Assembly (NCBI RefSeq): GCF_030815485.1
Contig: NZ_JAUSWV010000002.1
Location: forward strand, 4,898,001-4,962,000
Length of the DNA: 64,000 nucleotides
Source: Streptomyces rishiriensis
GTDB lineage: Bacteria > Actinomycetota > Actinomycetes > Streptomycetales > Streptomycetaceae
Reading direction: 5' to 3'
Shown here: positions 42,824-50,252 of the stretch, piece by piece
Position numbering within the stretch: the stretch's first letter is position 1
Layout of the letters: each line of letters starts with the position of its first letter
Notes under the pieces: model-generated
Database searches by the model: none
What the model saw: only the letters and a program-made list of their open reading frames with translations
What the model was told of the DNA's origin: nothing
Position numbers and translations under genes: made by a program

Positions 42824-43924
42824 ATGACGTTGAGGATCGACATCGCCGGACTGCCGGCCGAGCGACTGCGGTTCGCCGCCTCCCCGCTGGCCGAGCTGAC
42901 CGCGATGCTGCACGTGCTGGCCGAACCCGGGCACCACCCGCAGCTCGCCGGCTGGGCCGGGGACGTCTGGACCGCGCTGCGGCCGGAGCCGGCCGAGCGG
43001 TTGCGGGAGGCGGAGTTCCTCTGGCGTTCCTCACAGGCGGACTTCCTGCTCCCCGCCCGGCCGCGGCCCACTCTCGCCGAGGAGCTGGACGACGTGGACC
43101 GGATCGACGACGAGAGGTGTGTGACCGCCGCGCTCGTCACCACGTGCGGCAGCAACCGGGTCCACTTCGGCGCCCGGTCGCCGCTCACCGACGCGCGTGC
43201 GCGCGAACGGGCCCTCGACCTGGCCCAGTCCCGCGGCGCGCTGCAAGAGGCCTTCGCGGAGCGGCTGCTCGCGGACCCGGCCGCGGTACGGGCACGGGTG
43301 CGCGACACCCTCGAACAGTGCGCCGAGTCCTTCTTCGACGCCGCCTGGGCGGGCGTCGCCGTGCGACTCGCCACCGACCTGCGCAGGAAGAACGACCTGC
43401 TGAAGCGCCAGGGCATCGGGGCGGCGCTCGCCTCGGTCTCCGACGCGGTCACCCTGGCACCGGACGGCGACTGCATCGTCGTGGACAAGCTTCAGGACAA
43501 GGCGACCGCCGCCCACGGCACCGGGGTCACCTTCATCCCCAGCGTCTTCGGCCGCCCGCACCTGGTGGCGGTCCACGCGCCCGGCTGGCAGCCGGTGGTG
43601 CAGTACCCGGTGGCCGAGGAGAGTTCGGCGGAGCCGGTGTCGCCGGAGACGGTGTCGCTGGACACGGTCACCCTGCGGTTGCGGGCTCTCTCCCATCCGG
43701 TACGGCTACGGCTGCTGCGCACCCTGGCCCGCGGCCCGCACACCAACCGCGAGCTGGCCCACGCCTGGGAACTCACGCCTCCCGAGGTCTCCCGCCACCT
43801 CGCCGTACTGCGCCGCGCTGGCCTGCTCACGGCCCGGCGGCACGGTCGCTACGTCCGCTACACCCTCGACCTGCCCGCTCTGACGGCCCTGGGGTCCGAC
43901 CTGCTGGCGGCCGTGCTGCGCTGA
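42824..43924 (+). CDS. ArsR-type regulator with N-terminal DUF5937-like domain
   Basis: A 366-residue protein. The C-terminal ~90 residues are a winged helix of the ArsR type (LRALSHPVRLRLLRTLARG, then AWELTPPEVSRHLAVLRRAG and a basic wing GRYVRY). The large N-terminal part (about 260 residues) matches the DUF5937-type domain common in Streptomyces ArsR-like regulators; the first residues are MTLRIDIAGLPAERLRFAAS. No metal-binding Cys motif (CxC) is seen, so it probably senses an organic ligand. It likely controls the divergent MFS exporter through the 42761-42789 repeat. Confidence 0.88.
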   Translation: MTLRIDIAGLPAERLRFAASPLAELTAMLHVLAEPGHHPQLAGWAGDVWTALRPEPAERLREAEFLWRSSQADFLLPARPRPTLAEELDDVDRIDDERCVTAALVTTCGSNRVHFGARSPLTDARARERALDLAQSRGALQEAFAERLLADPAAVRARVRDTLEQCAESFFDAAWAGVAVRLATDLRRKNDLLKRQGIGAALASVSDAVTLAPDGDCIVVDKLQDKATAAHGTGVTFIPSVFGRPHLVAVHAPGWQPVVQYPVAEESSAEPVSPETVSLDTVTLRLRALSHPVRLRLLRTLARGPHTNRELAHAWELTPPEVSRHLAVLRRAGLLTARRHGRYVRYTLDLPALTALGSDLLAAVLR

Positions 43925-43960
43925 GCCGATCACTTCACGGCGCGGCCACGGACCGGCTCG

Positions 43961-44920
43961 TCAGGGGTGCGAAGGGTGCCGGTACGGGGTGAGCGTCTCC
44001 GCCAGCCGGTCCACGAGGTGGGTGACGAAGTCGAGACGCGGCCCCTCGCGGGCGACCCGGAACCCGTGGTGGCGCCCGTGGAAGGCGGCCTGGACGAGGT
44101 GGAAGTGCGCCCAGCGGCGGGTGCGTTCGCGGTCGAGCCCGGCGGCCTCGGCGAAGTGGTCCAGGATGCGGTGGGCGACCCGGCGCAGGTCTCCGTCGCC
44201 GTGCCGCACGACGTGTCCGAGGATCAGCGGCTTGAGCAGGGTGCCGCCGTCGTACGCGGGATCCCCGGCCCACCCCTTGGGGTCGACGGCGAGCCACGGT
44301 TCCCGCTCGGCGCTCAGGATGTTGCGGGCGTGCAGGTCCCCGTGGACGAGCAGATCGGGCTGTCTGCGCCCGAGCTCTCGTACGGTGTCCAGGGCCGCGT
44401 CGACGGTACGGGCGGGCAGCGCCTGGGCGAACTCGTCCTGGTCCATGAGCAGTTGCCGCCTCCATCCGTCGGCCATGTCGCTCAGCCGGGGCAGCCCGTC
44501 CGGCGCGGGGACGGCGAGCCGTCGGCTGAGCCGCCCGGCGACGACGGCGACCTCCTCGGTGTCCTCGACCTCGGCGAGGGACGACGCCCGCACCCGCTCC
44601 AGCAGCATCGCGAAGCGGGCGTCGTCCCGCTCGTAGAGCCGTACCGCCCCCTGTCCGCTCCAGGCGGCGAAGGCGTCCGGCTCGTGGACGTTGCCCGGGT
44701 GCGGGAAGGACGCCTTGATGACGGCGGGGATCCGGTCGGGCCGTCGCAGTACGGGGACGACGATCCCGACGCCGCCGTGCACGACGTCGCCGTCGGGCAC
44801 ACAGTCCCAGCGGTCGAGCAACTCGGCGACCAGCGCGGGGAGTCCCTCGACCCAGTCCGCGCCGCGCTCACCCTCCCGCTGGACGGTGCCGTTCACGAAG
44901 GCCTGCGGTACCTCGATCAT
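43961..44920 (-). CDS. aminoglycoside/hydroxyurea-type phosphotransferase (APH_6_hur)
   Basis: A 319-residue kinase-like phosphotransferase. The catalytic loop is LLVHGDLHARNIL and the Mg-binding region is WLAVDPKGWAGDPAYDGGT, with AVIKASFPHPG as the ATP-Lys strand. This matches the streptomycin 6-phosphotransferase/hydroxyurea kinase family. Whether it confers resistance to any drug cannot be judged from sequence; many Streptomyces homologues have unknown substrates. ATG 44920 follows GGGGGCC. It is convergent with the ArsR-type gene and downstream of the rsb-like operon. Confidence 0.9.
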   Translation of the reverse strand: MIEVPQAFVNGTVQREGERGADWVEGLPALVAELLDRWDCVPDGDVVHGGVGIVVPVLRRPDRIPAVIKASFPHPGNVHEPDAFAAWSGQGAVRLYERDDARFAMLLERVRASSLAEVEDTEEVAVVAGRLSRRLAVPAPDGLPRLSDMADGWRRQLLMDQDEFAQALPARTVDAALDTVRELGRRQPDLLVHGDLHARNILSAEREPWLAVDPKGWAGDPAYDGGTLLKPLILGHVVRHGDGDLRRVAHRILDHFAEAAGLDRERTRRWAHFHLVQAAFHGRHHGFRVAREGPRLDFVTHLVDRLAETLTPYRHPSHP

Positions 44921-44948
44921 GGCCCCCATTGTGCCGGGAGGTCCGGGA

Positions 44949-44970
44949 GAGTCCGGAAAGGCCCGGACTC
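44949..44970 (-). terminator. 8-bp hairpin after the rsbV-like gene
   Basis: GAGTCCGG (44949-44956), loop AAAGGC, CCGGACTC (44963-44970). It lies between the end of the STAS gene and the start of the phosphotransferase gene on the minus strand, so it probably ends the rsbQPV-like operon. Confidence 0.5.
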
Positions 44971-45019
44971 CGGCCCGACGGCCGCACAACTCATCGCGCG
45001 GCGGCGCGTGTCGGATCGT

Positions 45020-45373
45020 TCAGTAACTCTGCCGCGAGCGACGGGCGGCGGTCTCGCTGTCGGGGTGGAGGGGGAAGATCTGGTCGAGGCCGACGATGCG
45101 CAGGATGCGCAGGGTGTTGGCCGGAACGCCGGCCAGCGCGATGTCCGCGTGGGCGGCGTTCGCCTGGTGGTGCGCGGCGATCAGCGCGGTGATGCCGCTG
45201 GAGTCGCAGAAGTCCATGCCCGTCAGGTCCAGGACGAGGAGCTGGCCCGGCTGGAGGCTGAGCGTGGTGAGCAGGTCGCGCAGCCGTCCCGCGTGGGTGT
45301 AGTCGAGGTCGCCGAGGACCGACAGGACGGGACCGGTCGCGGTGTCTCGGGTGGTGATCTTCAGCGGGCTCAT
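45020..45373 (-). CDS. STAS-domain anti-sigma factor antagonist (RsbV-like)
   Basis: A 117-residue single STAS domain. The phosphorylation-site motif is MDFCDSSGITALIAAH, with Ser where anti-sigma kinases phosphorylate RsbV/SpoIIAA. In its dephosphorylated form it captures an anti-sigma kinase and frees the sigma factor. The ATG overlaps the stop of the upstream PP2C phosphatase (ATGA), the enzyme expected to dephosphorylate it. No anti-sigma kinase or sigma gene is adjacent, so those partners are elsewhere. Confidence 0.92.
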   Translation of the reverse strand: MSPLKITTRDTATGPVLSVLGDLDYTHAGRLRDLLTTLSLQPGQLLVLDLTGMDFCDSSGITALIAAHHQANAAHADIALAGVPANTLRILRIVGLDQIFPLHPDSETAARRSRQSY

Positions 45374-46695
45374 CGGTTGCTCTTCGTCGCCGGGTCGGGG
45401 TCGGGGGCGGGGTCGGCTTCGGGGTCGGGACCGGGACCGGGGACGCCCAGCGCGAGGAGGGCGGTGTCGTCGTCGAGGCCGTCGCCGAACTCGTCCAGCA
45501 GTCCGGTCAGCGCCTGGATGACGGCCTGCGGGGACCGGCCGGCGTGCCCGGCGGCGAAGGCGCGCAGCGCCTCGTCCCCGTACAGGCTGCCCCGGTCCTC
45601 GCCGGTACGGGCCTCGGTGAGTCCGTCGGTGTAGAGCAACAGGGTGTCGCCGGGGGCGAGGACCGTGGTGGCGTCGACGAAGCGCGCGTCGGGCAGGACG
45701 CCGATGAGAAGTCCGCCCGGGGTGGGCAGGAAGTCTGCCGTGCCCTCGGCGCGCAGGACGAGGACCGGCGGATGGCCGCCGGAGGCTATGCGGACGGCGA
45801 CCTGTCCGGTGGCGGGGTCGGGTTCGAGGATCCCGAAGACGGCGGTGCAGTAACGCGGATCACCGCTGCCGGAGTACCGCTCGTGGAGCACCTTGTTGAG
45901 GGTCGACAGGGCCGCGACGGGATCGGAGTCGTGCATGGCCGCGGCGCGCAGCGTGTAGCGGGTCAGTGAGGTGACGGCGGCGGCCTGGGGACCCTTGCCG
46001 CACACATCGCCGAGGAAGAACGCGAAGCGTTTGCCGTCGACCGGGAAGACGTCGTAGAAGTCGCCGCCGAGCCGGTCGGGGGAGGCCGTGTAGTAGTGGG
46101 CGGCCGTCTCCACCCCGGGCACCGGCGGCAGCGTGGCGGGCAGCAGCGACTGCTGGAGCACCGCGAGGGCCTCCTGCAATCTGGCCCGGTCGGCCTCCGC
46201 CTGTCTGCGCGCCTCTTCGGCCACCTTCCGGCCGCGCAGCAGTTCCTCCTCGTAGGCGCGGCGGTCCCGGGCGTCGAAGACGGTGGTGCGGATCATCAGC
46301 GGTTCGCCGGTGCCGCCGTACTTGACCACCGAGGAGACCAGCACCGGTATCCGGGACCCGTCGGCCTGCTTCATCTCCAGGGCGATGCCGCCGAGCTTGC
46401 CCTGCATGCGCAGCAGCGGCGCGAAATGGGTCTCGTGGTACAGCTTGCCGCCCACGGTCAGCAGATCGGTGAACCGCATCCGGCCCACCACCGCCTCCCG
46501 CTCCAGACCGAGCCAGCCCAGCAGTGTGGCGTTGATCTTCGCGATGGTGCCGTCCATCAGCATGGACAGGTATCCGCACGGCGCGCTCTCGTACAGCTCC
46601 TCGGCGCTGTCCTCGAGCAGGGCGGCGAACGCCGCGTCCGGGGTTCTGTCCCTGTCGGCGTCGGCAGGATCTGGCTGCCGACCGGAACGGCACAT
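45370..46695 (-). CDS. PAS-PP2C phosphatase (RsbP-like)
   Basis: A 441-residue protein. An N-terminal PAS domain (about residues 25-150; YESAPCGYLSMLMDGTIAKI through MIRTTVFDARDRR) leads through a coiled coil (EEELLRGRKVAEEARRQAEA) to a SpoIIE/PP2C phosphatase domain with GGDFYDVF, FFLGDVCGKGPQAA, LLYTDGLTEAR and DDTALLAL as metal-binding motifs. The order PAS-coiled coil-PP2C is that of Bacillus RsbP, which reads energy state. Its ATG overlaps the stop of the RsbQ-like hydrolase (TGATG). The tail is a short Pro/Asp-rich repeat. Confidence 0.92.
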   Translation of the reverse strand: MCRSGRQPDPADADRDRTPDAAFAALLEDSAEELYESAPCGYLSMLMDGTIAKINATLLGWLGLEREAVVGRMRFTDLLTVGGKLYHETHFAPLLRMQGKLGGIALEMKQADGSRIPVLVSSVVKYGGTGEPLMIRTTVFDARDRRAYEEELLRGRKVAEEARRQAEADRARLQEALAVLQQSLLPATLPPVPGVETAAHYYTASPDRLGGDFYDVFPVDGKRFAFFLGDVCGKGPQAAAVTSLTRYTLRAAAMHDSDPVAALSTLNKVLHERYSGSGDPRYCTAVFGILEPDPATGQVAVRIASGGHPPVLVLRAEGTADFLPTPGGLLIGVLPDARFVDATTVLAPGDTLLLYTDGLTEARTGEDRGSLYGDEALRAFAAGHAGRSPQAVIQALTGLLDEFGDGLDDDTALLALGVPGPGPDPEADPAPDPDPATKSNR

Positions 46696-47498
46696 CACGG
46701 CAGCCTCGCGAGGAAGTCGGTGAGCGCCCTGTTGGTGGCCTCGGGCGCGGACAGGTGCGGACAGTGCCCGGTGGCGTCGAGGGTGACCAGCGTCGAGCCG
46801 GGGATCGCCCGGTGCACGAAGGCGCCGACCTCCCGCGGCGCGATGGCGTCCTGGGTGCATTCCAACACCAGCGTCGGCACCCGCACGCTCTTCAGGTCGT
46901 CCCGCGAGTCCGACAGGAACGTGGCCCGGGCGAAGACGCGCGCCATCTCCGGGTCGGTGGCGCAGAAACTGTTCTTGAGCTCCTCACCGAGTTCGGGCCG
47001 GTCCGCGTGTCCCATGATCACCGGTGCCATCGCGGCCGACCAGCCCAGATAGTTCGACTCCAGTGACGTCAGCAGCTCATCGATGTCCGGCGCGCTGAAC
47101 CCGCCCCGGTAGTCCTCGTCGTCGATGTAACGCGGCGACGGGGCGACCATCACCAGGGCCCCGATGCGCTCCGGAGCCCTGTCGGCGGCCAGCACACCGA
47201 TCATCGCGCTGACCGAGTGCCCGACGAACACCGCGTCGCGCAGGTCGAGCGCCTCGCACACCTCCACCACGTCCCGCGCGTAACCGTCGAGGGAGCTGTA
47301 TCGGTCCTCCGAGAACGCGGACAGGTCCGACCGGCCCGCTCCCACGTAGTCGAACAGCACCACCCGGTACCGGTCGGCCAGAGCGGGCACGGTGAGCCGC
47401 CACATGTTCTGATCACAGCCGAACCCGTGGGCCAGGATCACCGTCGGTCCCTGCGCGTTGCCGGTGATGCTGACGTTGTTCCTGCGATCGATGTCCAT
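46695..47498 (-). CDS. RsbQ-like alpha/beta hydrolase
   Basis: A 267-residue alpha/beta hydrolase close to RsbQ and the strigolactone/karrikin receptor group: oxyanion strand ILAHGFGCDQNMWR, nucleophile FVGHSVSAMIG, and His in DATGHCPHLSAPE. In Bacillus RsbQ supplies a small hydrophobic ligand to the PAS domain of RsbP and is required for its activity. Here it is fused in an operon with the PAS-PP2C gene by a one-base overlap, which strongly supports the same pairing. ATG 47498 is chosen over GTG 47504. Confidence 0.92.
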   Translation of the reverse strand: MDIDRRNNVSITGNAQGPTVILAHGFGCDQNMWRLTVPALADRYRVVLFDYVGAGRSDLSAFSEDRYSSLDGYARDVVEVCEALDLRDAVFVGHSVSAMIGVLAADRAPERIGALVMVAPSPRYIDDEDYRGGFSAPDIDELLTSLESNYLGWSAAMAPVIMGHADRPELGEELKNSFCATDPEMARVFARATFLSDSRDDLKSVRVPTLVLECTQDAIAPREVGAFVHRAIPGSTLVTLDATGHCPHLSAPEATNRALTDFLARLP

Positions 47499-47618
47499 AC
47501 CCACCAGTTTCCCAAACCTCGCCGACTGCCCCGGTACCCACTCTGAGTCACTCCATGCCCGGGCTCGGAGTCGGCGGGCGCGGCCGGCCTGCGGCGATCA
47601 GGGGGATTGCGCAGGCGA

Positions 47619-48368
47619 TCAGGAGGGCTTGCGGGCGATCAGGAAGGCCTGCGGAGTCGACTCGCCGAGTTCGGCGGCAGGCTCCCGCACGGTGCGCGAC
47701 AGCATCGCGAAACCGGCCGCCGTGAGCAGCTCGGCCATCCGTTCCGGACGGCGCCGTTCGAAGTCGATGGCCACCGGGTGGCCCCACGGCCGGTCGTAGT
47801 GGCGCGGCTCGTCGCCGACCTGGAAGGCGAGGAGGAGATGGCCGCCGGGGACGAGCACGCGGTGGAACCCGGCGAAGAGGGCGGGCAGCTCGGCCACAGG
47901 GGTGTGGATGGAGGAGTAGAAGGAGACGACGCCCGCCAGACTCCCGTCGGCGAAGTCCAGCTCCAGCATCGAGCCCTGCTCGAACCGGATCTCCGGGTTC
48001 TCGCGCCGTGCGATCGCCAGCATCGACTCCGACAGGTCGAGCCCTCGGATGTCGAGCCCGCGCGAGGCCAGGAAACCCGTCGACCGGCCGGGACCGCACC
48101 CGAGGTCCGCCACCCGGCCCCCCGGGCCGACAAGCTCGGCGTACGCGGTGAGTACGGCCCGCTCCAGCGGCCTGGCCACCAGCTCGTCACGGAAGCGCTC
48201 GGCGTAGTCCTCGGCGATGGCGTCATAGAAGGTGCGGGTGACGGCGACGAAGCCGGGGGTGGCGGAGGCCGGTGCCGGGGCGGCGGCGCCGGGGCCCGGG
48301 ACAGCGGAGGTCTCCGGGGTGGAGGCGGGGCCCGGGGTGCTGGGGGTGGGGTCCGTGGTGTCGGTCAT
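47619..48368 (-). CDS. class I SAM-dependent methyltransferase
   Basis: A 249-residue protein. A Pro/Ala/Thr-rich leader of about 38 residues precedes the methyltransferase fold: motif I VADLGCGPGRSTGFLA, acidic IRGLDLSESMLAIARRENP, and LVPGGHLLLAFQVGD after strand 5. The substrate is unknown. The leader may be non-essential; no better start with a ribosome binding site is seen. The previous gene on the strand is a decayed membrane gene. Confidence 0.88.
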   Translation of the reverse strand: MTDTTDPTPSTPGPASTPETSAVPGPGAAAPAPASATPGFVAVTRTFYDAIAEDYAERFRDELVARPLERAVLTAYAELVGPGGRVADLGCGPGRSTGFLASRGLDIRGLDLSESMLAIARRENPEIRFEQGSMLELDFADGSLAGVVSFYSSIHTPVAELPALFAGFHRVLVPGGHLLLAFQVGDEPRHYDRPWGHPVAIDFERRRPERMAELLTAAGFAMLSRTVREPAAELGESTPQAFLIARKPS

Positions 48369-48410
48369 GGGCGGGGAGCCTAGGAGCCGCCACTGACAGC
48401 GGGGGCGGTT

Positions 48411-48633
48411 CTACGCCACACCCGTCGCGCGCAGCACCCCGGTCACCGTCACCGCGGCCAGCACCACCACCGGGAACGGCGCCCTCTTCCCCCACTCCCG
48501 GCCACGCCCGAGCGGGGGCACCCCCATCGCGAGGACTCCGCCGATCAGCACCCCCGGCCAAGGCGCCCGCCGTCACGCCCGTGTTCCACACGGCGAACAG
48601 GCCGATCCGACGTTCGTGCCGGTGATGCAGCAC
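48411..48633 (-). pseudogene. C-terminal remnant of a membrane protein, frameshifted
   Basis: From about 48633 the frame reads LHHRHERRIGLFAVWNTGVT and AGALAG, a membrane-helix edge. At a run of five C (48551-48555) the frame breaks. Dropping one base continues with LIGGVLAMGVPPLGRGREWG and a helix FPVVVLAAVTVTGVLRATGV to the stop at 48411. That gives about 73 residues with two helices and no credible N-terminus: the upstream end runs into 14-nt tandem repeats. It looks like the tail of a transporter-like membrane protein; the family is not recognised. Confidence 0.5.
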
Positions 48634-48685
48634 GTGTGAGGCGGCACGTGCGAGGCGGCACGTGCGAGGCAGTACATGTGAAGCA
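48630..48685. repeat. four tandem 14-nt repeats
   Basis: Units GCACGTGTGAGGCG, GCACGTGCGAGGCG, GCACGTGCGAGGCA and GTACATGTGAAGCA follow head to tail. The array abuts the broken end of the membrane-protein remnant. Confidence 0.75.
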
Positions 48686-48740
48686 GGGGGCCGCGCCCGG
48701 AGGAGGAGATCACACGGGGCGGCCCGACAGCCGTGACCGG

Positions 48741-48768
48741 AGGGCGAAGGCAGGAGGGCGAAGGCAGG
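48741..48768. repeat. perfect 14-nt direct duplication
   Basis: AGGGCGAAGGCAGG occurs twice without a gap (48741-48754 and 48755-48768), next to the cspA terminator. The unit length equals that of the array at 48630-48685, although the sequence differs. Confidence 0.7.
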
Positions 48769-48797
48769 AGCCCCGTGCCGACCGGCACGGGGCTCCT
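48766..48797 (-). terminator. 14-bp hairpin terminator of cspA
   Basis: AGGAGCCCCGTGCC (48766-48779), loop GACC, GGCACGGGGCTCCT (48784-48797): a perfect stem 41 nt beyond the cspA stop. No strong T tract follows on the minus strand. Confidence 0.8.
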
Positions 48798-48838
48798 TGG
48801 GTACTGCTCTCAGACTTGCGATCTCAGGGTGTGAAGAT

Positions 48839-49042
48839 TCAGACGGGGGTGACGTTCTCCGCCTGGGGACCCTTCGGGCCCTGCGTCACGTCGAAGGAGA
48901 CCTGCTGGTTCTCCTCGAGCGAGCGGAAACCCTGCGCGTTGATCGCGGAGTAGTGGACGAAGACGTCGGGGCCGCCGCCTTCTTGGGCGATGAAGCCAAA
49001 GCCCTTTTCGGCGTTGAACCACTTCACGGTTCCGGTAGCCAT
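48839..49042 (-). CDS. cspA: cold-shock protein
   Basis: A 67-residue cold-shock domain protein of standard length. RNP1 is KGFGFIAQE and RNP2 is DVFVHYSAI, the two RNA-binding strands. The start MATGTVKWFNAEKGFGFI with AAGGAGG upstream is unambiguous. It binds single-stranded RNA/DNA and acts as an RNA chaperone. The distance to the predicted promoter gives a long 5' leader (about 150 nt), as usual for cold-shock genes. Confidence 0.97.
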   Translation of the reverse strand: MATGTVKWFNAEKGFGFIAQEGGGPDVFVHYSAINAQGFRSLEENQQVSFDVTQGPKGPQAENVTPV

Positions 49043-49200
49043 AAGCCCTCCTTGGGCCCAAAGGGTTGCCCTGCTCCAGAACCCTGCAAGCGTGAAAGCA
49101 AGTGCCGCACAACTGCATACGTCTGAAAACGACGAGAGCCCGCGGTTACATGCTCCGCAGGCTCTGTACTGCAAGGGAAACCAAACTGCAACTTGCGGCG

Positions 49201-49228
49201 AGCCTAGCATGCAGGCAGCCGAAAGCAA
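49201..49228 (-). promoter_or_regulatory. predicted cspA promoter
   Basis: Reading the minus strand, TTGCTT (49228-49223), 16 nt, TAGGCT (49206-49201). The start point would be near 49195, giving a leader of about 150 nt before the cspA ATG. Confidence 0.4.
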
Positions 49229-49318
49229 TAGAGGTCAAGATCACGTCACTCGGATGTTTGAAGATCCCCGGAAGGGGTTGACCGAGGGGGTGGAGTGCCC
49301 ACGCTATCCGATGGGGTC

Positions 49319-49333
49319 TAGCCTCGCGATGTG
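49319..49333 (+). promoter_or_regulatory. -10 box of a leaderless mqnA
   Basis: TAGCCT (49319-49324), 6 nt, GTG 49331, with no Shine-Dalgarno sequence in between. Confidence 0.45.
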
Positions 49334-50179
49334 GACAATTCTCGCACCCGGCCGCGCGTCGGCCACATCCAGTTCCTCAACTGCCTGCCCCTCTACTGGG
49401 GGCTCGCGAGAACCGGCACCCTCCTCGACTTCGAGCTGACCAAGGACACCCCGGAGAAGCTCAGCGAGCGACTGGTGTCGGGCGATCTCGACATCGGGCC
49501 CATCACCCTCGTCGAGTTCCTCAAGAACGCCGACGATCTGGTCGCCTTCCCCGACATCGCCGTCGGCTGCGACGGCCCGGTGATGTCCTGCGTGATCGTC
49601 TCCCAGGTCCCGCTCGAGGAACTGGACGGGGCCAGGGTCGCCCTCGGCTCGACCTCCCGCACGTCCGTGCGCCTCGCCCAGCTGCTGCTGGCGGACCGTT
49701 TCGGCGTCCAGCCGGACTACTACACCTGCCCGCCCGACCTCAGCCTGATGATGCAGGACGCCGAGGCGGCCGTACTCATCGGAGACGCGGCGTTGCGCGC
49801 CAACCTGCTGGACGCACCGAAGTTCGGGCTGGAGGTGCACGACCTCGGGGCGCTCTGGAAGGAGTGGACCGGCCTGCCGTTCGTCTTCGCGGTGTGGGCG
49901 GCCCGCCGGGAGTACCTGGAGCGCGAGCCGGTCATCACCCGGCAGGTCCACGAGGCCTTCATCGAGTCCCGCAACCTCTCCCTGGACGAGGTCGGCAAGG
50001 TCGCCGAGCAGGCCGCCCGCTGGGAGGAGTTCGACGAGCGCGTGCTCGAGCAGTACTTCACCACCCTCGACTTCCGTTTCGGCGGGCCCCAGCTGGAGGC
50101 CGTGACCGAGTTCGCCCGCCGGGTCGGCCCGACGACCGGCTTCCCGGCGGACGTGAAGGTCGAGCTGCTCCGGCCGTAA
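49331..50179 (+). CDS. mqnA: chorismate dehydratase
   Basis: A 282-residue protein with the MqnA/periplasmic-binding-like fold. Signatures: GHIQFLNCLPLYWGL at the N-terminus, LDIGPITLVEFLKNADDLV, and ALGSTSRTSVRLAQLLL at the active-site cleft; LPFVFAVWAARREYL is also typical. It dehydrates chorismate to 3-enolpyruvyl-benzoate, the first step of the futalosine menaquinone pathway, feeding MqnE. It stands 17 kb from mqnE and 4 kb from mqnC. The GTG start is probably leaderless. Confidence 0.96.
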   Translation: MDNSRTRPRVGHIQFLNCLPLYWGLARTGTLLDFELTKDTPEKLSERLVSGDLDIGPITLVEFLKNADDLVAFPDIAVGCDGPVMSCVIVSQVPLEELDGARVALGSTSRTSVRLAQLLLADRFGVQPDYYTCPPDLSLMMQDAEAAVLIGDAALRANLLDAPKFGLEVHDLGALWKEWTGLPFVFAVWAARREYLEREPVITRQVHEAFIESRNLSLDEVGKVAEQAARWEEFDERVLEQYFTTLDFRFGGPQLEAVTEFARRVGPTTGFPADVKVELLRP

Positions 50180-50252
50180 CCACGGCACTACGCTGCTGCC
50201 GAGTCCAACGGGGGCCCGCGGGGGCGCCTTTCGGGGGAGAGGTGGACGTCCC

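Noticed and set aside
43961..44920. Calling the APH_6_hur kinase a streptomycin resistance gene
   Set aside because: Family membership alone does not show the substrate, and no antibiotic biosynthesis genes are nearby.
44949..44970. Operator for the phosphotransferase gene
   Set aside because: The hairpin follows directly after the rsbV-like gene on the same strand, so a terminator is simpler.
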